The translations under genes and the position numbers were made by a program. From Spongilla lacustris (lineage: Eukaryota > Porifera > Demospongiae > Spongillida > Spongillidae): a DNA stretch of 64,000 bases. Below the pieces are notes generated by a model, which was given only the letters and a program-made list of their open reading frames with translations, did no database searches and had not been told where the DNA came from. The stretch is taken from contig OX442427.1 of assembly GCA_949361645.1 (NCBI GenBank), forward strand, positions 3,026,179-3,090,178, read 5' to 3'. Shown here one piece after another: positions 53,490-63,689 of the stretch (position 1 is the first letter of the stretch; every line of letters begins with the position of its first letter).

Positions 53490-55306
53490 ATGTCGGAGCG
53501 GTTGTTCCAACTTACACTTGTGCGCCAGTAAGTATATCGTTTTCATTCACGTGCCTATGGTTTAGTATAAACTTTACATCAAGCGGTGAAACCGAAGCCA
53601 ACAAAATGGACATTTGTCAAGGCAAGTTATCAAGACAGGTGGTATCGCTGGTATTTGAACATCAGCACACAGGGCAAATGGACGTGCATCTCTCTGAGTA
53701 CGGCAAAAAACAGGCTATGCTGCTTGCCAAAAGCCTTGCAACAGAGAGTTTTAGCAAGCTATACACGAGCGACCTTGTCAGATGCGTAGAAGTAGGTGGG
53801 CCGTGGTGGAGTTATGCTATTGCCGTCGACTAACTCTCGGATCTGAAACCAGACGGCTTCTTTCATTGCTAGGCACCACGAAAACCTAAGTGTGGTAGCT
53901 GACCTGAGACTTCGTGAGAGGGTGAGCTCACTATGAAAAGGTTATGGTTAAGGTTGTATTAAACAGCTAGCGCACATCGGCTGTGAGTGCAACTAGACTT
54001 ATAATACAGTGGAACCAGCACTAATGGTGGCTGGTCACCTCTGCATACGGGCCACATAACCTAAAGTCATGAGTATGTGGCTGCTGTACAATCGGTGGGC
54101 AGCCACCTGTCTACTGTACAATTTTTGGCCAGAAGGTCTTTAGACATACATAAGATTTATTGTTTGACTGTCTAGGGATTTGTATTTGTTTGATGCTACA
54201 TGTATTACGGTATGTGTCCACATGGCATATAGGCAGCGTATCTGTTGTCTTCCAATGCTTACATTTAGGTGCATGTACCACTTGCACAATACTTACCTTA
54301 GTGACTCCACAGAGGTGTTGGGTCCTATGGTAATGAAGAAGGGTGCGATTGAGAGATTGTGTTGGTACTGTGGAGGAGGTGTTCTTGATGAGGATGAAAG
54401 TTGAGGTGTGCATAGCTATGTGTCCCCTCTCTCTTGTTATGCCAGTGTCATGGCTCTTTGGAGGGACAACCATTCTCTGTGGTCAGAAAGGCCATGAGGC
54501 AAGCAGGCATGTCGCCAGGGGACTTTGCTGCCCCAGGTGGGGAGAGACTGGACCAAGTGAGGAGAAGGGTACTGGACTTCTTTGATTCAATGTGCAGGTT
54601 AAGGGATGCTCAGTGCTAGTGGGGGTGTGTATGGTGATGCTTTATGCCTCTGCTTTGCAGAGATTACTGCAAGTTGTGCTCAGACATTAAACTTGATGGT
54701 CCAACTGAGGTAAATAATTTATGGTATTGGGGGGAGGGGGGGAATCGCTGATTTAAAAAAATGCTTTTGCCTACATCCCTATATCTCTAAGATTAAAATC
54801 ACGTGTGTGTTTGTTGCTGTGTTTTTAATGTACACATGACATGGCTATTACACGTTCTCGTTTCTCATTTATGGGCTCCTTCGTGATGATAGCTACATGC
54901 ATGTGTTGCATAGTACTATCACATGTATGTACACTTTTGTACGGCTCTTTTGCAGAAGAGAGAGACTACAATTCTATGTCGCTACCAAGGGGCTCCGCCT
55001 GGGAGACCGATGCCCGAAGGAGAGGTCAGAGGTCACATGGTGGTAGTCTCCCACGGGGGGCCGATAGACTGTCTCTTGAAGCACTTCAAGGGAAGATATG
55101 GCTGCCAGCTCTCGTCGGGGGGCATCACGCCCAATACAGGGGTCAGCTCTTTCATTGTTTGCATCAAGTGCCACCCACACCCTACCTGTGTGTCCGTGAG
55201 TGCTCTGGTGACCCACGATGTCACACACATGACACCTGATGGTGAGGTGTCGTTGAGTGCTCCGGTAACCCAAGACACCACATGCCTGACACCGTCTGAT
55301 GACTGA
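53490..55306 (+). CDS. TIGAR: TIGAR-type fructose-2,6-bisphosphatase, six exons
   Basis: The exons are 53490-53527, 53584-53791, 53853-53921, 54446-54597, 54661-54709 and 54956-55306, giving 288 residues; human TIGAR has 270. This is a histidine phosphatase of the phosphoglycerate mutase family. It hydrolyses fructose 2,6-bisphosphate and related sugar phosphates and diverts glucose to the pentose phosphate pathway. The catalytic RHGE lies across the exon 1-2 junction (LVRHGETEANK). SDLVR, the acid/base glutamate block LRLRER, PGGERLDQV, VVSHGG and ITPNTGVSSFIV follow in family order. The choice over other PGAM-like enzymes rests on RERxxGxxEG, the GGExLDQV spacing and the PNTG motif. The C-terminal tail has two similar VTH/VTQ...TP units, not seen in human. 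It ends 406 bp from the convergent TAB1 stop. Confidence 0.85.
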
Positions 55307-55712
55307 GGTGTCCTGCTCTGGTGATGACATCACACAACTGGTGCATGAGGTGTGTGTACATGCTCTAGCGGACACACACATCCAAAACAAATGTACATGT
55401 GCTGTTATATATACCATTATGCTAAGTTGAGGACATCAGAAGTCAGTGTGTAATTTCAGCGATGAAGTACTTAGGTGCTTACTGTACATGTACTTGAGTG
55501 CATGCCATATACAAAACGAACAAAAAATGAACAGGACATCAGATTTGCCAAGCTTGGATGGAGCAAAATGCGTTGTGTTCAATCACGATCGGTGAGAGCA
55601 ATCCATGTAAGGCTGCCTAAGTACAAGCCACATCAACAGTATACCTCACGACGCTCCCTATCCAGTTGTAGGCTCGTATACAAACCACATGCATGTACAA
55701 GACTCCATGCAG
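55307..55712. other. Convergent intergenic region between TIGAR and TAB1
   Basis: This holds the two 3-prime ends. It was read on the minus strand for a TAB1 C-terminal exon with the TAK1-binding Y-V-D-F-x-x-F-Y pattern, and none was seen by eye. Confidence 0.4.
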
Positions 55713-57664
55713 TCACGTAAACCTGTACACAAGCAGTGTCATGTCGTCCCTCTTGCAGCAGGCTAGGGCCCTGGGAGACCCATGTGCACTTTTGAAGAAC
55801 TTGTCCCTATGAACACGAACCAGTCTGTCAAGTGTGTCCTGAGCTGTCTTGCTGAAGACATCACAGTTCTTCATGCAATGCTCCACCATGGCTGCTACTA
55901 TTTTATTGGACTCAATGGAAGCCACGTTATCGAATTGTGCCTCGATCCCCTTGTAAACGCCGTCACTCATGAGTATAAGGTAGCGGACACGCCCACCAAC
56001 ATCGGAGGCTTCAAGGTCTACAACACGTATTGATGGCTCAGCGGTACCTGGAGGACTATTGGCACATCTGAAAGTGAAAGCAGGCTATAAAAACAATACA
56101 CATGCAGTAGTTAATTTATATATGTCTTACATGTAATAATTAAATCTATGGCTGTGGATGTGGGGTGGGGGGGGGAGAGGGGTGTTTAGTCCGGCCACCA
56201 TGGAAACTAGCACCCCCATGGGGGGTACATGTACCCACTCAACACCCCATGGGGGGGGGGGGGGGGGGGGGGGGGGTACATGCACCCACTCAACACCCCA
56301 CGGGGTTACATGTACCCACTCTACACCCCATGGGGGGGGGGGGGGGTACATGTAACCCACTCTACACCCCATGGGGGGTACATGCACCCACTCACATCCA
56401 ATACATGCATTTAGTGATGGATGCATATCCATCCTGGTGTTAACTTTTCCCCAGGCAACAACTACTGAGTATCAGGAGAAGTGGTCACTAACCAACCTAG
56501 TATCCTGTACCACACCCCTCCATGTGCATGCCCTTGTGATCTTCCTAATCACACCTCACACCTCACCTCAAGATGTCCACACTCTTGTACCCTCCCTTGA
56601 TGTTGTAGTCTCCAATGGATCGGGTGTTCTCCTGTGGACCAAGACGTCCAGCTCTCTTCAGTTCCTCTGGGTCCAGTCCCAGCTGCTCCAACCTCTTTAG
56701 TTCATCTTCATTTTTGACATCATGGTCAGTGCTCAACTGGAGTGTCTCCAATGTTCCATTGGTGGTTTGGTAAACGACCACAGCTCTAGAGTCTCCAACA
56801 TTGGCCACATAGAGCTTGTTCCCACAGACCACAGCCACTACAGCAGTACACCCTCCTGATATGAGGGGCTCCAGCTGCTGTATCCGAAGGACAACATCTG
56901 GATATATCAAGGCTGCGCTCTGAGATCTCATGGTCTGTGGAATATATAAATAATGACCTCACCACTGTCCTGATAGGCCTGAAGGGCAAGTGTGCACTTA
57001 CTGAAGGTATCGATGTTTTCAGACGTTCGTTTTCTGTGATGATGTCTTTGATACTGTCAAAGTAGTCTGCTTCGACGCTTCTAAAGAACTCTGTCAGAGC
57101 TGTAGGGACGCTCTTTGAAGAATGGACGACATGTCGCCACGAATTGGTGCGAAAGTAGGAACAAAATTTTTCGCGCGCAAACTTAGCTACGTTTTGAGCA
57201 AGGCCTTCAGCACCATGACCATCCAAAACGCCAAAAACTTTGAAATCCTGTTCGGATATGACAAAATGTTCATCTTCGTTTGGATGGTCGGGTTGGAACT
57301 CACGTCCCTCAAGACAGCGCGCGTTTTCAATAGTGGCTTTGCTTATTTGTGAAGACGATACACCCTCTTCGAAATCAACCCTGCCTACATGATGCGCGGA
57401 TTCCGTAGGCCTAATAGGCCTATCTGATCTCCGTGTATTTTCCGAGACACCCAGCGGACGCTGGGAAGGGTTAGCGTTGATTGGCTCAGACGTACGTCCT
57501 GAACCCTGAGAGTAAAGTTGTGTCGTTGCATAAAAGGTGGACGGATCTCTAGAGAAGCCATGTATTTCGTGCGCACATGTACCACTGACGGGCTGTCTTC
57601 TAGGATACTCGCCACTCCAGCTGCTAGGCCTATTTTCAGAGGCACCGTGTTCTCTTTCAGCCAT
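55713..57664 (-). CDS. TAB1: TAB1-like PP2C-fold protein (TAK1 partner), three exons
   Basis: The exons are 57002-57664, 56567-56934 and 55713-56067, giving 461 residues; human TAB1 has 504. TAB1 binds and activates the kinase TAK1 in TGF-beta, IL-1 and Toll signalling. It is a PP2C fold that is catalytically dead in vertebrates. TAB1-specific blocks are ISGGCTAVVAVVCGNKLYVA, DHDVKNEDELKRLEQLGLD, TRSIGDYNIKGGY, LILMSDGVYKGIEA and RDDMTLLV. Unlike human TAB1, the PP2C metal residues are intact: NED (129-131), DGHG (148-151), GDSR (268-271), D379 in SDG and D451 in RDDM. The first ~110 residues are Ser/Arg/Pro-rich and divergent. The protein stops just after the PP2C domain, so the TAK1-binding tail is missing or in an exon not found. 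An upstream in-frame Met at 57685 is possible. Confidence 0.9.
56165..56400. repeat. Tandem repeat GTACATGTACCCACTC..CCCCATGG with poly-G tracts (TAB1 intron 2)
   Basis: Five or so units of about 40-70 bp share GGGGTACATG(T/C)ACCCACTC(A/T)ACACCCCATGG phrases, with poly-G runs up to about 25 bases. The poly-G runs are prone to quadruplex formation and sequencing error. Confidence 0.8.
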
Positions 57665-57685
57665 GAAATTTGAAACGGGATGCAA

Positions 57686-58206
57686 ATGGAATGCTGTTTT
57701 GAATCGCTCTACGCGCTTCGCTTACCTGAATTCTGACCTTTTGCTGTACATGTTTTTTTAAAAGTAACTATTAAAAAATAGTACGAGTTGTAACAATAAT
57801 AATAACCAGAAATATCCGCTAAATTCCACACGGGCCATCACTTGATGAAATTCCAAGTGTTACTTTCGTGTGCACCTTTTTTTTTGTTTTGCATATATAT
57901 AAATGGCATTCTGGATTAGCGTACGCGTAAGCCGTGGTGTTGTGCCTCGTTTAGAGAATAAATAATTTTAAAACAGGTGTAACTAAAAACAGTGACAACG
58001 TTGGTGATATATAGGATTTGAAGGTAATTGTTGTGTAAAAAGTAAGGGAATGAGGGGTATTGGAAAGACAATATTCCTATATTTAGTGCACATGTATTCA
58101 TTTTATCTGGCCACGGGGGGTTAATCCTCGTCCCCTACACTGTACCCCAGGCCGCGATACATGTAATGCATTGCCCAAGTCCACCAACCGTCCACCTAAG
58201 AGCCGG
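57686..58206. promoter_or_regulatory. Upstream flank of TAB1
   Basis: This contains the TAB1 promoter. The sequence is AT-rich and no core element stands out. Confidence 0.3.
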
Positions 58207-58220
58207 CAGTGGCGGATACA

Positions 58221-58261
<41 letters not shown>

Positions 58262-59188
58262 CGGTGGTGTCCGGACCCCCCCCCCCCCCCCCCCTCAGAC
58301 CGGATGATGAAAAAATTAAGTATCAATACTATTAATGAATGCAATTAACAACATCCCACGCGATATAGCGTATCATCTAGTTGGGCGTAGCCCGACCTTC
58401 GCGTATTGGCGGAAGGTCGGGTACCAAACCCGCACAGTTTTTGTACAAGCTGCAACGGGGATTGCAGTCCAATCAGAATGCAGGAGCCCGATAAATACAT
58501 TCTGCGGCAGCTGATAGTAAAGCCAATCTGATTTAGACATCCTTTACACAATTATTCATTGATACCGATTGTATAACACGCCACAATTCATTGACGTGTT
58601 GCATAATACGCCTGTACAAAAACTGTGCGGGTTTGGTACCCGACCTTCCGCCAATACGCGAAGGTCGGGCTACGCCCAACTACGTATCATCCAGATGGCA
58701 AGCAATCACCTCATTCGGCAAGTATCTTGAGTTACTTTTCCAAGAAAGCAAAAGGTAGTTATGTAATGCGCTAAATACGCGTACAGGAATCACGCACCCG
58801 CCCGATCGCGTTATCTCGTTATGCCCGGTATTCACCATAAACTACTGTACTTTTAAGTTTATGGGTCTTCTATAGTCCCACTGACCAGTTATCACACAGG
58901 CCACTTCTTGTATCGAGCCCAAAACGGACAACAACCATTAGTTCAATCAAATGTGAAATGCGGATAAATACGTTCTGTTCCATTCCACTCCCCCCCCCCC
59001 AACCATTATTGGCCGCCATTTTTTAGTCTTTCGCCCCAGTTTAAGGCTTGATAGATAGTCTGTGTCGCTAAGAGCAAAAGCTTCCGCGCTTCGCGCGGGA
59101 GGGGGCACATCCCCCTCCCGCACCCTCCCCCTATTGATTCTTCATGTCAGACCCCCCCCCCCTTCCAGATTTCCTGTATCCGCCCCTG
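58207..59188. mobile_element. hAT-like element, CAGTGGCGGATACAGG ends
   Basis: The left end CAGTGGCGGATACAGG and right end CCTGTATCCGCCCCTG are imperfect inverted copies, similar to the element at 42607. A G-run (58221-58260) and a C-run (58277-58294) lie next to the left end, and another C-run at about 59150-59161 lies next to the right. No target duplication was confirmed. The element contains a separate MITE at 58378-58682. Confidence 0.6.
58378..58682. mobile_element. MULE-type MITE with ~70-bp TIRs and 9-bp target duplication
   Basis: The ends TAGTTGGGCGTAGCCCGACC and its inverse are near-perfect over about 70 bp, covering GAAGGTCGGGTACC and GTTTTTGTACA. The flanks are identical 9-mers, cgtatcatc, at 58369-58377 and 58683-58691. 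The interior of about 165 bp is non-coding. Long TIRs and a 9-bp duplication indicate a Mutator-like non-autonomous element. Confidence 0.85.
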
Positions 59189-59303
59189 GCTCAGCCGATC
59201 AATCGGATAACGGTTAACAAATGTTATGTAATCGATTGCCACAGTCTAGTATGGCATGGGTCTGGGTACGAAACTCATGTATAGGATATAAACATCATCG
59301 GAC

Positions 59304-60979
59304 ATGTCAGCGCTAAGAAAAGACGTCCTTCGTGCTTATAGGAAAATATTTGCTGTGGCGAAAAACTGGGAGGCAAGCGAGATAAGTGAGACTAAAGCCG
59401 AAAGGGAGCATATTAAAGACGAGGCCAGGAGGCTGTTCAGGATGAACAAAGATGTACGTCTGTGTACGTGTCGGCGTGGGCGCGTGAGATTAGCTTTGAA
59501 TGTATATATGACATAATGTACTTGTCGGCATGCATTTTTGTCAGCACCAGGCCTATGGCTATGCTGCTAGGCCGAGTCCAAGCCACCACTTTTATGTTGC
59601 GTACATGTACGTACAAAGCTGGCTAGTACATGCTTTCCCACGTGTTTGTACTTTGCACTGTAACCGATACAATTAGTGTCAGTGTCACACGTGGTGTACC
59701 TTCACATCAGCATCGCAGCATATTCGCGTACGCGCGCGTGTGATGTGTGGTGTGTGTGTGTGTGTATTGTGACTGCGCGTGTGTGTACATGTATAGCTCA
59801 CAGATGAAGATGGTATCAGGGTATGCCTCAATGAAGCACATTCAAGGATCGAGCTAGGTAAGCTAAGTGGGAAACATGAGTGAGTGGGTTGATGTAAATA
59901 CGACATCACACATAATTTTGTATAAAATTATTGGGCATTATGGGGAGAAGAGGAAAGTGTTAGTTAATGCCCAATAATCTTATACAATATTAGGAGCTTT
60001 TATGTGTGATGTCGTGTATGTCCGTTACTATACATAACCTGCCACACTATGAAAGTGCTTAACGTGTTATGTGTGCATGCTTTGTTTTTATGCGTGTGTA
60101 TGTTGTGTTGTGTGTGCATGTGTGTGGTGCACATTGATGCTGTGTTTTTAGCAGTGTTATACTGAAGGTTTAACACTTCCTTCTTTTAACAATACTGTGC
60201 AGCAATTCACTACAGAAATCCTTACCCACGGGCAGTAAGTTCAGTTTTATTTGTGTGTTCTGGTAAGAGTTTTAAAGTGCCAACACCTTGCTTTCCCTTT
60301 GGCCCATCCCCTCACACGATCCACCTCACCACCACCTCACACCATGCATCACCTCACCACCTCACACCATCACCTCACCACCTCACACCATCACCTCACC
60401 ACCTCACACCATCACCTCACCACCTCACACCATCACCTCACCACCTCACACCATCACCTCACCATCACCTCACCACCTCACACCATCACCTCACCACCTC
60501 ACACCATTGCCCTCTCACTTTCCCCTCACACCATCCCCCCACATCCTCCCCTTTTCACACCTCCTATACTATCTTCATCATCCTCTCTCCCTCCTTTCAT
60601 TCCTCCCAATTGGTGGTTTGTTCAGACCTAAATAACAGTGCAATATATGTAGTGTCAAATTCATCTCATTGGGAGATGGGTATGTGTCGGTGGTGATGCA
60701 TCTTCGTATGAGTGAATTTCATAAAAGGGAGGGTGTTTTATCATAGGATAGTGCTCATAATGTATCAGTTGCACAGGGGAACAGAATGTCTTTGCATGTG
60801 CAGAATATACTGCAGGTTTAGGGTATTTGTTCATATAATTTGGTGTGACAAATACATGGGTCTTTGCACAATAGATATATCTTCCTCCAAACTACGTGTT
60901 CAAAAGCAAAGATAAGAAAGTTCAAGTCCAAAAGATTGAGCAGTCCAAGCCAGTGTATCTCCACTCCCAGAAGACATAG
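59304..60979 (+). CDS. LYRM1: LYR motif-containing protein 1, four exons
   Basis: The exons are 59304-59453, 59797-59857, 60203-60234 and 60875-60979, giving 115 residues; human LYRM1 has 122. LYR proteins are small mitochondrial adaptors that bind acylated ACP and help assemble respiratory complexes or iron-sulfur clusters. The LYR motif is seen as AYRKIF near residue 11 (L replaced by A), followed by the downstream conserved phenylalanine block EARRLFRMNKD. LTDEDGIRVCLNEAHSRIEL, AIHYRNPYPRA and SKPVYLHSQ match LYRM1 in order and spacing, which separates it from other LYR proteins. Intron 2 has a small foldback and intron 3 a 21-bp minisatellite. Confidence 0.88.
59899..60016. repeat. Small foldback in LYRM1 intron 2
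   Basis: CGACATCACACATAA and TTGGGCATTA on the left pair with TAATGCCCAA and TTATGTGTGATGTCG on the right, with arms of about 40 bp and a 35-bp loop. It is either a tiny MITE or a structural intron element. Confidence 0.7.
60311..60530. repeat. 21-bp minisatellite in LYRM1 intron 3
   Basis: About ten units of ACCATCACCTCACCACCTCAC with minor variants. Strand-asymmetric C-rich sequence; both the open frames it creates are by-products of its unit length. Confidence 0.9.
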
Positions 60980-61173
60980 CAGGAAATAAAAAAACCCTGA
61001 GTCCTGTCTTTCAAAATAAACGTGCAGCATCATGTGTATATTTGATGACCACGCGGACTCATGCGATCACTGACGCTAGTACCTATTGTATGCTGTTACT
61101 ACGTGTAGTTTTCTTGTGTCTGTGCTTGAAGTTGTTATCATAACATCAATAACGATTAAGATGTGTATGTAGT

Positions 61174-61246
61174 GGTCTGTTAGCTCAGTCGGTAGAGCGT
61201 CGTGCTAATAACGCGAATGTCATGAGTTCGATCCTCATACAGACCA
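61174..61246 (+). tRNA. tRNA-Ile (anticodon AAT)
   Basis: A complete cloverleaf is present: acceptor GGTCTGT / ACAGACC, D stem GCTC / GAGC, anticodon stem TCGTG / CGCGA around the loop CTAATAA, and T stem ATGAG / CTCAT around TTCGATC. The discriminator base is A. The anticodon AAT (read IAU after editing) is the usual eukaryotic isoleucine tRNA. There is no intron. A run of T from 61249 serves as the Pol III terminator. The A and B boxes (TAGCTCAGTCGG and GTTCGATCC) are intact. Confidence 0.97.
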
Positions 61247-61248
61247 AT

Positions 61249-61258
61249 TTTTTTTTTT
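61249..61258 (+). terminator. RNA polymerase III terminator of tRNA-Ile
   Basis: A run of about ten T residues begins two bases after the mature tRNA 3-prime end. Confidence 0.85.
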
Positions 61259-61278
61259 CATGAGTTCAATACTTTGTA

Positions 61279-62261
61279 CAGTGCCGGCTCGGAACTGTAG
61301 AAAGTAACACCTCGGAACTGTAGACTTTTACAGCGATTCATTGTTTATTTAGGCGTCCCATAATTCGATAACGTGGTCAGAGTGGCAATTGATTATGCTT
61401 ACCTAAGTCAACAGTTCAGCCCAGCTTTTACATAATATTATGTAACTTTTCTAGCAGTCACGCGCACTTCCCTATGTGCTTGTGCGTAGTCAGGCTGATG
61501 CTTCTGAGTTTACAACACGAATACTTGCGCGCACACGCACAAACACAGTTAAGACCAATACATGTGTGCTATGTAGCATGATACCTAGCTAACCTGCAAA
61601 GTGTCATACACACAAAGTTGATAGTACAGCTTACCTAGCGCCTCGACGTAAGCAGACCGAACGCTAAGTGCTCCTTAATTAGGTTCATGTAGGAAAGCGT
61701 TCGAAGCAGCTAGTTGTAAGCCACTTACAGAAAGATTTGCTAAACCATTTACGGAGGTACAAGAACCATGTATTGCTAACACACAGTACTGCTTACAGTG
61801 TAACATTTTCAAGCGTGGCTACTTTTGGTAATGTATACGTATAATGACCATGTGTCGTATTATTACCAGTATATAGTAGCCACGCTTGAAGATCAGATGT
61901 TACGCTATAAGCAGTACTGTGTGTTTTACGCCTTCAACCCTTCGAACTTTAGCTAGGTATGCTACATAGCACACGTGTATTGGTCTTATAACTGTGTTTG
62001 TGCGTGTGCGCGCAAGTATTCGTGTTGTAAACTCAGAAGCATCAGCATGACTACGCACAAGTAAATTACATAAGCGCGCGTGACTGCTGGAAAAGTTACA
62101 TAATATTATGTAAAAGCTGGGCTGGACTGTTAACTTAGGTAAGCATAATCAATTGCACTCTGACCACGTTATCGAATTATGGGACGCCTAAATAAACAAT
62201 GAATCACTGTAAAAGTCTACAGTTCCGAGGTGTTACTTTCTACAGTTCCGAGCCGGCACTG
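61279..62261. mobile_element. Palindromic Tc1/mariner-like element, TA target duplication
   Basis: The ends CAGTGCCGGCTCGGAACTGT and its inverse are flanked by TA (61277-61278 and 62262-62263). The two halves are inverted copies almost to the centre near 61840, apart from small differences (for example CACAGTACTGCTTACAGTGT against its mate near 61905). There is no transposase. It is inserted just behind the tRNA-Ile terminator. Confidence 0.8.
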
Positions 62262-62309
62262 TATGGACCGCAACGAAAAATATAGGTGTGTCCTCGATCC
62301 GCGCACTTA

Positions 62310-63213
62310 GGCGACTCCAAGTTGATTTCATGTTTCTCGGACCCGGCGGGTCATTTCAATTGAACTTCAAGAAAAAAATATAAATTAGGGGTGTGTCATC
62401 TCTAATTATTACCGCAACCATGCACTGCGCACGCCGCTATTGTTTATTATTATTCCTTCACAATAATGCCGCATTGATTGTTAGAAGTTTACTGCTCTAA
62501 TATAGCGGCTGTGCACTTGACTGCAGTCTTGTACTGTCAGAGTATCTAATATGTCCTCGTACTTATGGATAAGTGTCATAGTGAAATGTGGTTGTATCAT
62601 TGTCATTCCACGAAAAGTTTTGCAGTGCTCATTTGTAGATACGTTTGGAGATATCGTCCATAAATTGCAGCTGACGTCTACAGTGGAGAAAGTCTCTATT
62701 TCAAACAACGCTATGTTTGTTGATCCCAATCAATGTGGTGCTTCTCTGTTTGCATCTGACACATCTTATAGTGACACTATTGTGGTCAGAGAAGCTCTTG
62801 TGTGTTCTAGTTGCATTGAAACACAGTACTACAGCTCTGTACTAGTGCACTTTCCTCCAGTGTGCTATTATTGTGGAGTTCCAGAGGAAGCACTGCATGG
62901 TGAATGAGATATGACACCATCCGAGAGCTGAAGAAAAGATATGCTGTAGTCTATCCCATTTGCTTCTTGTGTTTAAGCGATGGGAAGAAACCCACTGTAA
63001 GCAACCCTCAAACATGGCCAAAAGGCAAAAGCAACAACCAAGTTGAAGGAATTGTATTTTTGTTTGGTTTTGTGTCAGTGTAGTTCTTTTTATTACGTGC
63101 GATGTATATGTAATAACCTCTGCATGCGCAAGCGTTGTATGTAATAACATAGGTATGTGCGCGCTTGTGGATTCTTTAATATCATATTCACAAATGTATA
63201 ATTATATTCATTT

Positions 63214-63264
<51 letters not shown>

Positions 63265-63330
63265 CCCGGCGACCGGGTCACTTTTTTTGGTCCAGCTGTC
63301 CGAGAAACATGAAATCAACTTGGTGTCGCC
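62310..63330. mobile_element. Harbinger-like element with TTA target duplication
   Basis: The ends GGCGACTCCAAGTTGATTTC and its inverse (GAAATCAACTTGGTGTCGCC) are flanked by TTA (62307-62309 and 63331-63333). TIRs are about 30 bp. A TTA duplication and GG-starting ends fit PIF/Harbinger or ISL2EU types. A long T run (63217-63264) lies near the right end. It contains one open frame at 62551-62907. Confidence 0.65.
62551..62907 (+). CDS. Unrecognised 118-residue Cys-rich ORF inside the Harbinger-like element
   Basis: No family is recognised. The frame is open for 118 codons. It has a hydrophobic N-terminus (SSYLWISVIVKCGCIIVI) and two CxxC pairs near the C-terminus (CSSC and CYYC), which could form a zinc ribbon. 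It lies centrally between the TIRs, so it may be a remnant of an element-encoded protein. No intron or promoter evidence supports expression, and a chance frame is possible. Confidence 0.3.
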   Translation: MSSYLWISVIVKCGCIIVIPRKVLQCSFVDTFGDIVHKLQLTSTVEKVSISNNAMFVDPNQCGASLFASDTSYSDTIVVREALVCSSCIETQYYSSVLVHFPPVCYYCGVPEEALHGE

Positions 63331-63689
63331 TTACTAACGCTGTGCCGATATGCATGGGGCGGATGGTGTTATCGCCATCATCCACTCATCTGGCACTCTT
63401 TGGTTTGCTTTTCCTTAGAGCTGCAATTGTAGAGTTATCCCCTTTCTGTGTAGTCCTAAACATCCTTTATATCAGCAAATTTTTACTGCATATGAAGGTG
63501 CCTTGACAGGTATGTATGAGGCCCTCTGTGAAGAATGCTTTGGCAATACTTTAAGAATTGGGTCCACCTTCAGCCTCCGTCTTGGTGTGAGGTGTTTATT
63601 CATATACTGTAACTCCCTTGACATCTGGGATTAAAATTTGTCATGCAAACCTAATATGGAAATCCTGATCATGATTCATGAGTTCTTCC

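Noticed and set aside
58207..59188. 8-bp target duplication around the hAT-like element
   Set aside because: The 8 bases on each side (agagccgg and gctcagcc) do not match, so no duplication is claimed.
62551..62907. Membrane protein interpretation of the 118-codon frame
   Set aside because: The hydrophobic N-terminus is short and the frame is confined to a transposable element. It is kept only as an unrecognised ORF.
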